Shown one piece after another: positions 40,985 through 50,471 of a DNA stretch of 64,000 nt. The translations under genes were made by a program, and so were the position numbers. Every line of letters begins with the position of its first letter. Position 1 is the stretch's first letter. This DNA comes from Bradyrhizobium sp. SZCCHNS1050 (lineage in GTDB: Bacteria; Pseudomonadota; Alphaproteobacteria; Rhizobiales; Xanthobacteraceae): the NCBI RefSeq assembly GCF_032484785.1, contig NZ_JAUETR010000004.1, positions 1 to 64,000 on the forward strand, read 5' to 3'. The notes beneath the pieces are model-generated. The model did not search any database and was not told where the DNA came from. It saw only the letters and a program-made list of their open reading frames with translations.

Positions 40985-41415
40985 CGATAGACCAGGATCG
41001 GCACGGTCGAATGCGTCAGCACCTTCAAGGTCTCGCTGCCCAGGATCGCCGAGACGCCGCGCAGCCCATGCGAGGCCATCAGCACCAGATCGCAATGCTG
41101 CTTGCGGGCGGTCTCGACGATCGCCTCATAGGGCTTGTCGTGCTCGACGCAGAGCGTGGCGCAGGCGACGCCGGCCCGCTCGGCATCGTCCTTCACATGA
41201 TCGAGATATTTCGCGGTCTGATCGGCCACCAGCGACTTGTATTGCGCGAGCGCCTTGGTCGCAGCGTGAGGATCGACGACCAGCGAATGCAGCGGCGTCG
41301 ACACCACCAGCGCCGTGACCTTTGCGCCGGTCGCCTTGGCGAGCGCAATGCCGTGCTTGATCGCGGCCTTGGACAGATCGGAGCCATCGGTCGGCAGCAG
41401 AATATGTTTGTACAT
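40981..41415 (-). CDS. Universal stress protein (UspA family)
   Basis: 144 residues, one Usp domain. MYKHILLPTDGSDLSKAA begins it and LMASHGLRGVSAILGSETLKVLTHSTVPILVYR closes it with the ATP-binding G-x2-G-x9-G(S) pattern. Such proteins protect during stasis, oxygen limitation or DNA damage. It is convergent with the MFS gene and 63 bases downstream of the adenylate cyclase on the same strand. Confidence 0.93.
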   Translation of the reverse strand: MYKHILLPTDGSDLSKAAIKHGIALAKATGAKVTALVVSTPLHSLVVDPHAATKALAQYKSLVADQTAKYLDHVKDDAERAGVACATLCVEHDKPYEAIVETARKQHCDLVLMASHGLRGVSAILGSETLKVLTHSTVPILVYR

Positions 41416-41478
41416 GAGCTTTCATCTCCCGGCAGAGGGATGCTGGGCAGACTCGCTTCGGCTGGGCATTGACGTGGG

Positions 41479-42753
41479 TCAAGGGTGCGACATCTCGTCC
41501 GCCAAGTAGTTCTCGTAGGCCCGCGTGGCCGAGGCGCTGCCGGCAATTTCCGGATCGAGCGTGAAGAGATCCTGCGCGCGGCCGATGCCGCGCAGCGCGT
41601 AGCGGCCGGTCGACACCAGGTAGCGGCGACTTTCGTCGTCGAGCCCCTCGCAGAATTCGGCGGACGCCAACAGTTCGCGATCGACCGAGCGGCACATCGA
41701 GGCGATGCGGCTGACCTCGTTGACGGCCGGTCCCACCACGGTGAAGTCGAGCCGGTCCTCGCTGCCAATATTGCCGTAGAACACCTCGCCGACATGCAGC
41801 CCGACATAGGCCGAGGTGACGGGCCGTCCCTCGCCGGCGCGCCGTGCGTTCAGCTTCAGGATGTTCAGCCGAAAGCGATGCTCGGCACGCAGCGCAGCCC
41901 GGCGGGCCGAGGCCATGTCGCCCCCGGTGAAGATCGCCAGCACGCCGTCGCCGATCAGCTTCAACACGTCGCCGCCGGACTCGTAGATCGCGTCGATCGA
42001 GGCTTCCGCATAGTCGTTGAGCAGCGGGATGATCTCGTCCGGCGATATGCTCTCACTGATCGCGGTCGAACTGCGCAGGTCGGAGAACCACAGCACCGCA
42101 TTGATGCGCTCGGTGACACCGCGGGAAATCCGGCCGCGCAGCACCTGCTCCGACGCATCGCGGCCGAGATAGACGCGGCCAAGGGTTCGCACGATGTCGA
42201 CCTGCTGCGCGGATTTGATCGTCAGCGCGAGCAGCGGGACCAGGTCGCGCAATGCGCCGACCTGCGTGTCGGTGAAGCCGCCGTCACGCCGCGTCAGCCA
42301 GTTCGAATAGAAGCAGTCCATCTGGCCGAGCGTGCCGGCTTCCCCGAACCGGTGCACGAAGGCGAGATAGTGCCGATGTCCCTGTGCGGAAAGCTCCTCG
42401 ATGATCGGAAAATCGAGATGCGCACAATTCATGAAGTCAATGCTGAACTCGTCATGGCCGTTCTCCAGCATGTGGTGGAAGACCGAGCGCCGCCAATTCT
42501 GGGCCGCCTCTCCCTCATTGCTGGAGCCATATTCAAAGCTGTCGGCTTCGTTCGTGTCGAAATCGTTCCAGCGGAAGCCACGCCCCTCGAAAATCGGATG
42601 CAGCGTATCGATGATCGCAAGGCTGCGCGACAGTTCAAGCCCGGCCGCGCGACAGCGCTCGCAGAAGCCGCGCAGGATCTCGTTTTCCGGCGCGCCGGTC
42701 AGGCTCTGACCTACGAGCCAGTTCGCCACTTCGAGACGGGTCGCCGTATCCAT
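41479..42753 (-). CDS. Class III adenylate/guanylate cyclase with N-terminal sensor region
   Basis: 424 residues. The C-terminal cyclase domain, about 215-395, has metal-binding Asp225 (LWFSDLRSST) and Asp269 (LIGDGVLAIF), plus DFTVVGPAVNEVSRI. The first 200 residues form a conserved non-membrane domain found with such rhizobial cyclases. The product would make cAMP (or cGMP) in the cytoplasm. Expression with the downstream universal stress gene is plausible. Confidence 0.9.
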   Translation of the reverse strand: MDTATRLEVANWLVGQSLTGAPENEILRGFCERCRAAGLELSRSLAIIDTLHPIFEGRGFRWNDFDTNEADSFEYGSSNEGEAAQNWRRSVFHHMLENGHDEFSIDFMNCAHLDFPIIEELSAQGHRHYLAFVHRFGEAGTLGQMDCFYSNWLTRRDGGFTDTQVGALRDLVPLLALTIKSAQQVDIVRTLGRVYLGRDASEQVLRGRISRGVTERINAVLWFSDLRSSTAISESISPDEIIPLLNDYAEASIDAIYESGGDVLKLIGDGVLAIFTGGDMASARRAALRAEHRFRLNILKLNARRAGEGRPVTSAYVGLHVGEVFYGNIGSEDRLDFTVVGPAVNEVSRIASMCRSVDRELLASAEFCEGLDDESRRYLVSTGRYALRGIGRAQDLFTLDPEIAGSASATRAYENYLADEMSHP

Positions 42754-42790
42754 GGTTTCAACTCACCAACGCGTCACGATCCGGAAGGCT

Positions 42791-43195
42791 TCAGGCAGGC
42801 CGGCTCACCACCTCGCCGTCCTCCTTGGTGAAGGAGGAGACGGGATGATCGAGCAGGTCGAGCACGAGTTCGGACGGGCGGCAGAGCCGCGCACCCCTGC
42901 TGGTCACCACGATCGGCCGGTTGATCAGGATGGGATGCGCGAGCATCGCCTCGATCAGCTGGTCGTCGGTCCATTTGGGATCGCCCAGCCCAAGCTCGGC
43001 ATAGGGCGTGCCCTTCTCACGCAGCACGTCGCGCACCCTGACGCCCATCGCGTTGATCAGCGCAATCAGCTGTTCGCGGCTCGGCGGCGTCTTCAGATAT
43101 TCGATCACCTCAGGCTCCTCGCCCGAGGCGCGGATCATCGCGAGCGTGTTGCGCGACGTGCCGCAGGCCGGATTGTGAAAGATCGTCACGGGCAT
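42791..43195 (-). CDS. arsC: Arsenate reductase (glutaredoxin-type)
   Basis: 134 residues. The thioredoxin-fold ArsC family, with catalytic Cys11 in NPACGTSRNTL and the basic block LINRPIVVTSRGARLCRPSE. It reduces arsenate to arsenite using glutaredoxin and glutathione. The ATG at 43195 is the family start; 11 in-frame residues upstream are dropped. It lies alone, without arsB or arsR, so a housekeeping redox role is also possible. Confidence 0.92.
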   Translation of the reverse strand: MPVTIFHNPACGTSRNTLAMIRASGEEPEVIEYLKTPPSREQLIALINAMGVRVRDVLREKGTPYAELGLGDPKWTDDQLIEAMLAHPILINRPIVVTSRGARLCRPSELVLDLLDHPVSSFTKEDGEVVSRPA

Positions 43196-43401
43196 GGGCT
43201 GTCCAGTCGTTGCGTTCCGAAGGCACATTCCCGTGCCGTGCGTCTCACCCCAGACATCGTGTCCCTGATGGTGCGGCCGCGATGCGGGAGATGGTCACTG
43301 TTATCACGGCGCCGCCGCCGGCCGGAATGGGAACTCCGCCGGTCGAGGGAAATCGCCGGCGCGATGTGCAGACTGGCAGGAAGGAGCTGACCCATCGCGG
43401 C

Positions 43402-44364
43402 TTACACCACGTCGGCAGGAGCGAGCTTGCAGGCGCAGCCATCGGCCTCGATCTGCAGGGTCGGATGCTGGATGTTGAAGCGATGTGACAGCTCGGCGCA
43501 GACGCGATGCAGGAACGCATCATCCGTTCCGCCTGCCCGGACCAGATGCGCCGTCAGCGCGGTCTCGTTGGTGCTCATCGCCCAGACATGGAGGTCGTGC
43601 ACCTCGCTGACGCCGTCGAGGGAGGCGAGATAATCGCGCACCTCCGGCAGCGCGATGTCGCGCGGCACGGCGTCGAGTGCCAGATTGACGCTGTCGCGGG
43701 CGAGCTCCCAGCCGCTCAACAGCACCACGAGCGCGATGACCAGGCTGACCGCCGGGTCGACCCACAGCCACCCCGTCCAGATCGTGACCAGTGCCGCGAC
43801 GACCACGCCGAACGACACCGCGGCGTCGGCGGCCATGTGCAGGTAGGCGCCACGGATGTTGAGGTCGGTGTCGCGGCCGCGCATGAACAGCAGCGCGGTG
43901 GCGCCGTTGATGGCAATGCCGAGCGCGGCGACCCACAGCACGGTGATGCCGGCCACTTCGCCCGGATTGCGCAGGCGATCGAACGCCTCGACGGCGATGC
44001 CGCCGACCACCAGCAGCAGCAGCCCCGCATTGATCAGCGCCGCCAGGATCGAGGCGCGGCGATAGCCGTAGGTATGGCGGTCGGTCGGCCGCCGGCCCGA
44101 CAGCCACAGGGCGCCCCAGGCCAGGAGCAGCGACATCACGTCGGACAGATTGTGGACCGCGTCCGAGATCAGGGCCAGTGAATGCGCGGCGTAGCCGAAA
44201 ACGAGCTCGGCGATGACGAAGCCGGTATTGAGCGACACGCCGATCGCAAAGGCCGCGCCGAAGCTCGCCGGCGCATGGCTGTGGCCGGCGTGGCCATGGG
44301 CATGTGGGGGACCATGATCATGAGAATGGCCCTGGACGTGATGATGAGAATGCGAGTGCGCCAT
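43402..44364 (-). CDS. Cation diffusion facilitator (Zn/Co/Cd exporter)
   Basis: 320 residues. A His-rich N-terminus (MAHSHSHHHVQGHSHDHG) precedes six membrane helices. The metal site is ISDAVHNLSDVMS in helix 2 with a matching HMAADAAVS in helix 5. The cytoplasmic C-terminal domain (from about 215) has HVWAMSTNE. It exports Zn(II) or Co(II) in exchange for protons. It follows parC on the same strand after 83 bases. Confidence 0.93.
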   Translation of the reverse strand: MAHSHSHHHVQGHSHDHGPPHAHGHAGHSHAPASFGAAFAIGVSLNTGFVIAELVFGYAAHSLALISDAVHNLSDVMSLLLAWGALWLSGRRPTDRHTYGYRRASILAALINAGLLLLVVGGIAVEAFDRLRNPGEVAGITVLWVAALGIAINGATALLFMRGRDTDLNIRGAYLHMAADAAVSFGVVVAALVTIWTGWLWVDPAVSLVIALVVLLSGWELARDSVNLALDAVPRDIALPEVRDYLASLDGVSEVHDLHVWAMSTNETALTAHLVRAGGTDDAFLHRVCAELSHRFNIQHPTLQIEADGCACKLAPADVV

Positions 44365-44447
44365 CCAACGTGTCCCCGGGCGATCGCGCACCTCGCGATC
44401 GCCCGCTGTCTGATATAGACGGCCGCCGGACGGATACTATTACGTCG

Positions 44448-46700
44448 CTACTCGATCGGCCGGTTGAACTTGTTCGACTTCGGCAGGCCCTGCGCGATGC
44501 GGCCGGCGTCGGCGCGGTTGCCCCGGTAGTCGGCCAATTCCTTCCAGCTCAGGCCCTGATCGCGGCCGGCGGAATCCTTCCAGGCCAGCCCCTGCTTCTG
44601 CTCGAAGGTGGTGACGTCGGACAGCTGCGCACTGGTGTATTTCTGCAGCCGGACGCCGCGGCCACGCGCCATCTCCGGCACCTGGTCGAGCCCGAACACC
44701 ACCATCTTGTGGTTGGTGCCGATGACCGCAACCTGATCGCCCGCGACGGTGGTGATCGCGCGCGCTTCCGCTGGCGCGGTCACGTTGAGCACCTGCTTGC
44801 CCTTGCGGGTGTTGCTGACGCAGTCCTCTTCCTTGACCACGAAGCCCTGGCCGTCGGAGGCCGCCACGAGGAACTTGCGCTCGCCCTTGGCGACGAACAT
44901 CGACACGATCGAGGCGTCCTGGTCGAGGTCGATGAACATGCGGATCGGCTCGCCATGGCCGCGGCCACCGGGCAGCTTGCCGACGTCGAGCGAGTAGAAC
45001 TTGCCATTGCTGGCGAACAGCAGCACCTTCGAGGTGTTCTCGGCGAAGAACGCCTGGCCGAGCTGGTCGTCGGTCTTGAACTGCAGGTTCGACAGGTCCG
45101 CGACATGACCCTTGAGCGTGCGCACCCAGCCCTTGTCGGAGACGACGACCGTAACCGGCTCGCGCTCGATGAAGGCCTCCTCGATGGCGGCGAGATCGTG
45201 CTCGGGCGCGTCGGCGAAATTGGTGCGGCGCTTGCCGAGCGGCGTCTTCGGCCCGAACATGTCGCGCACCGTCTTGACCTGCTCGCCGACCTTGGCCCAT
45301 TGCAGCTGCTCGGATCCGAGCAGCGCATTGATGCCCTTCAGCTCGCCGCGCAGGTTCTTGTCCTCGGTGCGGATCTCCATTTCCTCGAGCTTGCGCAGAG
45401 AGCGCAGGCGCATGTTGAGGATGGCCTCGGCCTGGACCTCGGTGAGCTTGAACGTCTTCATCAGGACCGGCTTGGGCTCGTCCTCGGTGCGGATGATCCG
45501 GATCACCTCGTCGATGTTGAGGTAGGCGATCAGGTAGCCGCCGAGAATCTCCAGCCGGTTCTCGATCTGCTTCTTGCGGTAGTTCGAGCGTCGCAGCAGC
45601 ACGTCGCGCAGATGGTCGAGCCATTCGCGCAGGCACTCGGCGAGACCCACCACCTTCGGGATCTTGCCCTTGATCAGCACGTTGAGGTTCAGCGGAATCT
45701 TGCTCTCGAGATCGGTGAGCCGGAACAGCGATTCCATCATCAGCGCCGGATCGACGTTCTTCGACTTCGGCTCGATCACGAGCCGCACGTCCTCGGCGGA
45801 TTCGTCGCGGACGTCGCCGACCAGCGGCAGCTTCTTCTCGTTGAGCAGCTCTGCGATCTTCTCGACCAGGCGCGACTTCTGCACGAGATAGGGAATCTCG
45901 GTGATGACGACGATCCAGGTGCCGCGGTTGCCCTCCTCCTGCTTCCACTTGGCGCGGACACGGAACGAGCCGCGGCCGGTGGTGTAGGCCTCGATGATCG
46001 ATTCCTTGGAGTCGATCACGGTGCCGCCGGTCGGGAAGTCCGGGCCCTTCACCCAGCGCAACAGCGCGCGCGACTTGGCGTCGGGCTTCTCGATCAGATG
46101 CAGCGCGGCGTCGCACAGTTCGGCGGCGTTGTGCGGCGGGATCGAGGTGGCCATGCCCACCGCGATGCCCTGCGCGCCGTTGGCAAGCAGGTTCGGGAAG
46201 CCGCCGGGCAGCACCACCGGCTCCTTCGACTGGCCGTCATAGTTCGGCCGGAACTCGACGCCGTCCTCGTCGATGCCGTCCAACAGCAGACGCGCGACGT
46301 CGGTCATGCGCGCTTCGGTGTAGCGATAGGCCGCCGGATTGTCGCCGTCGATGTTGCCGAAATTGCCCTGGCCGTCGACCAGCGGATAGCGCGAGGAAAA
46401 GTCCTGCGCGAGGCGAACCATCGCGTCGTAGATCGCCTGGTCGCCATGCGGATGGAACGAGCCCATCACGTCGCCGACGATCTTGGCGGACTTCTTGAAC
46501 GCGGTACCGGGATCGAGCCGCAGCAGCCGCATGCCGTAAAGGATGCGCCGGTGGACCGGCTTGAGGCCGTCGCGCGCGTCCGGCAGCGCGCGGTGCATGA
46601 TGGTCGAGAGCGCGTAGGCGAGATAGCGCTCCTCCAGCGCCTCGCGCAGCGCGACCTCGTGAATCTCCGCCGGCTCCGGCGGAATCAGTGATTTTCCCAT
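44448..46700 (-). CDS. parC: DNA topoisomerase IV subunit A
   Basis: 750 residues. ParC decatenates daughter chromosomes with ParE. The catalytic Tyr127 is in [11 protein letters not shown] and the quinolone-resistance region reads [14 protein letters not shown] (Ser81 and following). The C-terminal beta-pinwheel has [25 protein letters not shown] repeats. The length fits ParC better than GyrA (about 900). The large plus-strand frame over this gene is a shadow. Confidence 0.95.
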   Translation of the reverse strand: MGKSLIPPEPAEIHEVALREALEERYLAYALSTIMHRALPDARDGLKPVHRRILYGMRLLRLDPGTAFKKSAKIVGDVMGSFHPHGDQAIYDAMVRLAQDFSSRYPLVDGQGNFGNIDGDNPAAYRYTEARMTDVARLLLDGIDEDGVEFRPNYDGQSKEPVVLPGGFPNLLANGAQGIAVGMATSIPPHNAAELCDAALHLIEKPDAKSRALLRWVKGPDFPTGGTVIDSKESIIEAYTTGRGSFRVRAKWKQEEGNRGTWIVVITEIPYLVQKSRLVEKIAELLNEKKLPLVGDVRDESAEDVRLVIEPKSKNVDPALMMESLFRLTDLESKIPLNLNVLIKGKIPKVVGLAECLREWLDHLRDVLLRRSNYRKKQIENRLEILGGYLIAYLNIDEVIRIIRTEDEPKPVLMKTFKLTEVQAEAILNMRLRSLRKLEEMEIRTEDKNLRGELKGINALLGSEQLQWAKVGEQVKTVRDMFGPKTPLGKRRTNFADAPEHDLAAIEEAFIEREPVTVVVSDKGWVRTLKGHVADLSNLQFKTDDQLGQAFFAENTSKVLLFASNGKFYSLDVGKLPGGRGHGEPIRMFIDLDQDASIVSMFVAKGERKFLVAASDGQGFVVKEEDCVSNTRKGKQVLNVTAPAEARAITTVAGDQVAVIGTNHKMVVFGLDQVPEMARGRGVRLQKYTSAQLSDVTTFEQKQGLAWKDSAGRDQGLSWKELADYRGNRADAGRIAQGLPKSNKFNRPIE

Positions 46701-47097
46701 TAGCGTTTAGCTTTCAGTGGGTTAGCCCAGGAGCTTGAGCTGGCGTGAACGATTTGGGAACAGGCTTTATGCGATGACGCGCCGGGGCGCAATGACGGCC
46801 CTGCCCGGTTCCAGAAGGAAAAAGCCGGGTGTCCGGCCGCGGAACCGCAAAGGAGCCCGCAAATCATGCAGATCACGCGCCGCAGATGCATGTGGCTCCG
46901 CTCACGGATTGAGCAGCCAACGCGGGTCCCGTTGAGGTGCAACGCTGTCGCACACGAGTCTGTGTTGCTGAGATCGTCACGCTCCGTCGCTAAGGTGGCA
47001 GCGGGCATCCTTCGTTGCGTACCGACGCGACGAGGCGCGCCATCACGCCGCGCCTTGAACGCGGCAGATTCCATCCAGTGAGAAAGGCAGACACTCC
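46701..47097. other. Noncoding region with possible leader-like ORF
   Basis: 397 bases between parC and the hydrolase. On the plus strand a 71-residue Arg/Cys-rich frame at 46866-47081 ends 16 bases before the hydrolase ATG. Short mutually exclusive hairpin arms (CGTTG/CAACG at 46930-46944 and GCAAC/GTTGC at 46939-46968) overlap it. Either could be chance. Nothing else is seen. Confidence 0.3.
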
Positions 47098-47928
47098 ATG
47101 AGCTCAGGATTCGTGACGACATCGGACGGCACGCAGATCTTCTACAAGGATTGGGGCTCGGGCCAGCCGATCGTCTTCCACCACGGCTGGCCGCTGTCGT
47201 CCGACGACTGGGACGCGCAGATGCTGTTCTTCCTCGACAAGGGCTTTCGCGTCATCGCGCATGACCGGCGCGGTCACGGTCGCTCCAGCCAGACGGAGAC
47301 CGGCAATGAGATGGACACCTATGCGGCCGATGTCGCCGCGCTCGCCGCCAAGCTCGACCTGCGAGACGCGGTCCATGTGGGCCACTCGACCGGTGGCGGC
47401 GAGGTCGCGCGCTACGTGGCGAAGCACGGCAAGGGCCGCGTCGCCAAGGCTGCCCTGCTCGGCGCGGTGCCGCCGATCATGCTGAAGACGGAGAGCAATC
47501 CCGGCGGGCTGCCGATCGAGGTGTTTGACGGCTTCCGCGCGGCGCTCGCCGCCAACCGCGCGCAATTCTTCCTCGATATTCCGACCGGCCCGTTCTACGG
47601 CTTCAATCGCAATGGCGCCAAGGTTTCCGAAGGCGTGATCCGCAACTGGTGGCGCCAGGGCATGATGGGCGGCGCCAAGGCGCATTACGATTGCATCAAG
47701 GCGTTCTCCGAAACCGACTTCACCGAGGACCTCAAGGCGATCGACGTGCCGGTGCTGCTGATGCATGGCGAGGACGACCAGATCGTTCCGATCGACGATT
47801 CCGCGCGCCTCGGCATCAAGCTGCTGAAGCATGGGACGTTGAAGACTTATGCGGGCTTCCCGCACGGCATGGCGACGACGCATGCGGACGTGATCAATGC
47901 GGACCTGCTGGCGTTCGTCAGGGGGTAG
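47098..47928 (+). CDS. Alpha/beta hydrolase, cofactor-free haloperoxidase/arylesterase-like
   Basis: 276 residues. The nucleophile Ser97 (GHSTGG), acid Asp227 (HGEDDQIVP) and His256 (FPHGM) have the spacing of non-heme chloroperoxidase/perhydrolase BPO-A2-type enzymes. [23 protein letters not shown] is the family opening. Physiological role is probably ester hydrolysis or peracid formation. It sits alone, with AAAGG before the ATG. Confidence 0.9.
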   Translation: MSSGFVTTSDGTQIFYKDWGSGQPIVFHHGWPLSSDDWDAQMLFFLDKGFRVIAHDRRGHGRSSQTETGNEMDTYAADVAALAAKLDLRDAVHVGHSTGGGEVARYVAKHGKGRVAKAALLGAVPPIMLKTESNPGGLPIEVFDGFRAALAANRAQFFLDIPTGPFYGFNRNGAKVSEGVIRNWWRQGMMGGAKAHYDCIKAFSETDFTEDLKAIDVPVLLMHGEDDQIVPIDDSARLGIKLLKHGTLKTYAGFPHGMATTHADVINADLLAFVRG

Positions 47929-47994
47929 CTCGATCATTGCACTTCGCCGAATGCGCATTCCGATGCCGATGAAGCGATAGATCTCAAATCCTGC

Positions 47995-48082
47995 TCGTCA
48001 TGGCCGGGCTTGTCCCGGCCATCCACGCAGCACTGCACACGCCGAACGACGTTGATGCCCGGGACAAGCCCGGGCACGACGA
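47995..48082. repeat. Palindromic intergenic repeat (REP-like)
   Basis: Arms of about 26 bases (TCGTCATGGCCGGGCTTGTC at 47995 onward, and its near-complement around 48057-48082) enclose a 36-base loop. The shape is a large hairpin. It could also end the hydrolase transcript. Confidence 0.85.
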
Positions 48083-48255
48083 GTTCGGGGCTACCATTGA
48101 TCCACTATCTCAATTTCCGCGTCGGAGACGTCGTCCTGCCTTCTCGCGACGCGCTCCGCGCCCGAGCTATCAAGATCGATTACCCTCTTCGGACAGAGGG
48201 CACAGGGAAGGCCGGACCTCGACTGAGGCCCGTGGCCCGCCTGCTCAAAAAATGC

Positions 48256-48551
48256 AGGCGGCAGGTACCACAGGTTCAGCCGGACGACCCGGCCCTCCCT
48301 GTGCGATGGGCTTACGAGTTATACGCAGTCTCCCCGGTGTCCGGCTTGTGAGCCACCGTCGCCCCTGGGATCATCACCCACGGACTTGGCGCCAGCATCG
48401 GGGCGCCGGGACGCTGCGATTTCGTCGTCCTGCTGGACTCGTTCGTCCGCGCGCACATGCGCGCTGCGATCCGACAGGCCACCGCTCCCCGCTTCCTACG
48501 TCTCGTGACGATCGCGATGCGCCCCTCCTGTGGAGGCGGGATGCCGGGAAA
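48256..48551. repeat. Dispersed intergenic repeat, copy B
   Basis: Partner of the repeat at 1-335 in the same orientation, sharing GGCAGGTACCACAGGT, TTATACGCAGTCT and CTCGTGACGATCGCG. Internal sequence differs and the copy is not a fresh duplication. No open frame is common to both copies. Confidence 0.8.
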
Positions 48552-48776
48552 CATCGTCCTGATTTGCCCGACGACACAAGGCGAGCCCCCTGCGGCAGAT
48601 TGGCTCGACGGGCAATTGGCGCATGGGAGATCGCGCCATTCTGCATATCAGAAACCGGATCGGCTGAGGCTCGGCGCGACCGCGGGAACCGATGGCGCCC
48701 GAGGCGCGTTCCCTCACCATCAACGTAATGCGTACGCGATATCCACCGAAGCACGACCTGCTGGCGGGCATCTTGC

Positions 48777-48995
48777 ATGAAGAATTTTTCCGATGCGTCC
48801 TTTACGCCTGACGTCATCGCGCTGATGACCGAAGCCCTCAACGCGTCAGTCGCCGCGCTGCCTGAGCCGGTGAGTTCGACGAACGTGAACCTGCTTGCAG
48901 AAGCCGTGCTGCGGGCCGCCAAGGCCGGCGAGCGCGACGTCACCGCGATGCAGCGGCTCGCGCTGCTCGAACTGCAGATCATGCCGCGCATGTAG
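48777..48995 (+). CDS. Small conserved hypothetical protein (72 aa)
   Basis: 72 residues (MKNFSDASFTPDVIALMTEA, then ending LLELQIMPRM). It is compact and mostly helical, and resembles a small protein I recall in Rhodopseudomonas and Bradyrhizobium. No domain or ribosome site is striking. It lies directly after the repeat array. Function unknown. Confidence 0.6.
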   Translation: MKNFSDASFTPDVIALMTEALNASVAALPEPVSSTNVNLLAEAVLRAAKAGERDVTAMQRLALLELQIMPRM

Positions 48996-49176
48996 AGCGG
49001 ATCACAGGCTTTCCTACAAGCGTAGAGCATTCCCAACGCGCTCACTTCCGGACCTCCTGGCTCGAGATGCGCCGCATGCGGTGCTCCTCACCATGAGGAT
49101 GAGGGGTCGCGCCTGACGCGCCGCCGGCCTTCCGCGTCCATCCCCCGGCCCCCGCGCCACGTCCCACCCGTTCGCA

Positions 49177-49198
49177 ATTGACAAATCCATTCGTCAAT
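49177..49198. promoter_or_regulatory. Imperfect palindrome before the binding-protein gene
   Basis: ATTGAC and GTCAAT arms flank AAATCCATTC just upstream of the ABC binding-protein gene at 49250. A site for the IclR or LysR regulator of this cluster is possible; neither is proven. The TTGAC half may also be a -35 element. Confidence 0.3.
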
Positions 49199-49249
49199 GT
49201 CTAACTCCCATCGCCGCCGACAGAGCGGAGCAAAACGGGGAGGATCTTC

Positions 49250-50461
49250 ATGCGACGGCAGCTGCTCGCCTGCGCGTTCCTGGCAACGACATCATTCATC
49301 GCGACAGGCGCTTCAGCCCAGGTTTCTGACGACGTCGTACGGATCGGCGTGCTCACCGATCTCTCGAGCTGGGGCCGTGACAACAGCGGCCCGGGCTCGG
49401 TCGAGGCGGCGAAAATGGCGGTCGAGGAGTTCGGCCCCACCGTGCTCGGCAAGCCGATCGAGATCATCAGCGCCGACCACCAGATGAAGACCGACGTCGG
49501 AACGACGGTCGTGCGCGACTGGTTCGACAACGGCAAGGTCGACGCGGTCGTCGACATCCCCAATTCCGGTATCGCGATCGCCGTGCACAATATGGTGCGG
49601 GAGCGCAACAAGATCGCGCTGCTGTCAGGGCCCGGCGCGAGCTCGCTGACCGACGAGCTGTGCAGCCCGAACACCGTGCATTTCACCTACGACACCTATG
49701 CGCTGTCCAAGGTGACGACCTCGGCCGTGATCAGCCAGGGCGGAAAATCCTGGTACTTCATCACCGCGGACTATGCCTTCGGCCAGCAATTGGAGAAGGA
49801 CGCCACGCGCTTCATCAAGGAGCTCGGCGGCACCATCCTCGGCGGCGTCAAGCATCCGACCAACACCGCCGACTTCTCCTCCTTCGCCTTGCAGGCGCAG
49901 AGCTCGAAGGCCGACGTCGTCGCCTTCGCCAATGCCGGGCAGGACACCGACAACGCCATCAAGCAGTCCGGCGAGTTCGGCCTGGTCAAGGGCGGCCAGA
50001 AGCTGGTCGGCCTGTTGATGTTCGACACCGACGTGCATGCGATCGGGCTCGAGGCCGCGCAAGGCACCTACATGACCACGGCGTCGTACTGGAACATGGA
50101 CGACAACACCCGCGCCTGGTCGAAGAAGTTCTTCGCCCGCGCCAAGGTGATGCCGACGATGATCCAGACCGGCGTCTATGGCTCCGTGCTGCACTATCTC
50201 AAGGCCATCAAGGCGGCCGGTACCGACGATCCGAAGGCAGTGATGGCGAAGATGCGCGAGCTGCCGATCGAGGATACGTTCGTTCACGGCGGCAAGCTGC
50301 GCGAGGACGGCCGCGTCATCCGCGACATGTATCTGGCCCGCGTCAAGAAGCCGTCGGAATCGAAGGAGCCGTGGGATTATCTGGAGATCGTCAAGACCGT
50401 GAAGGGCGAGGATGCGTTCCGGCCGGTCTCCGAATCCAAGTGCCCGCTGCTGAAGAAGTAG
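49250..50461 (+). CDS. ABC transporter substrate-binding protein, branched-chain amino acid type, orphan
   Basis: 403 residues. A signal peptide ends near ASA at 21-23. The mature part begins VRIGVLTDLSSWGRDNSGPG, the LivJ/LivK-type periplasmic-binding fold (two lobes, Peripla_BP_6). Such receptors in rhizobia bind amides, aromatic or organic acids. No permease or ATPase gene is present, so it would share a distant importer. It is 10 bases upstream of the FAD dehydrogenase, in one operon with it. Confidence 0.9.
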   Translation: MRRQLLACAFLATTSFIATGASAQVSDDVVRIGVLTDLSSWGRDNSGPGSVEAAKMAVEEFGPTVLGKPIEIISADHQMKTDVGTTVVRDWFDNGKVDAVVDIPNSGIAIAVHNMVRERNKIALLSGPGASSLTDELCSPNTVHFTYDTYALSKVTTSAVISQGGKSWYFITADYAFGQQLEKDATRFIKELGGTILGGVKHPTNTADFSSFALQAQSSKADVVAFANAGQDTDNAIKQSGEFGLVKGGQKLVGLLMFDTDVHAIGLEAAQGTYMTTASYWNMDDNTRAWSKKFFARAKVMPTMIQTGVYGSVLHYLKAIKAAGTDDPKAVMAKMRELPIEDTFVHGGKLREDGRVIRDMYLARVKKPSESKEPWDYLEIVKTVKGEDAFRPVSESKCPLLKK

Positions 50462-50471
50462 GAGCGCGCGC

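Larger units (their letters stand above)
47929..48776. other. Repeat-rich noncoding stretch
   Basis: About 850 bases without a gene. Its contents are the palindromic element at 47995-48082 and the second copy of the dispersed repeat at 48256-48551. Several frames open across it, but none is consistent between repeat copies. Confidence 0.7.

Noticed and set aside
38666..41095. An 809-codon minus-strand frame over mntH promoter, methyltransferase and MFS genes
   Set aside because: It crosses three clear plus-strand features, has Arg/Gly/Ala composition and no domains.
44304..46691. A 795-codon open frame on the plus strand opposite parC
   Set aside because: ParC on the minus strand has complete catalytic motifs; the opposite frame is low-complexity Arg/Asp/Leu-rich, as expected from GC-rich codon bias.
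48010..48780. Several short frames over the repeat region 48.0-48.8 kb
   Set aside because: They fall on repeats whose copies do not share a frame; none has a plausible start or family.
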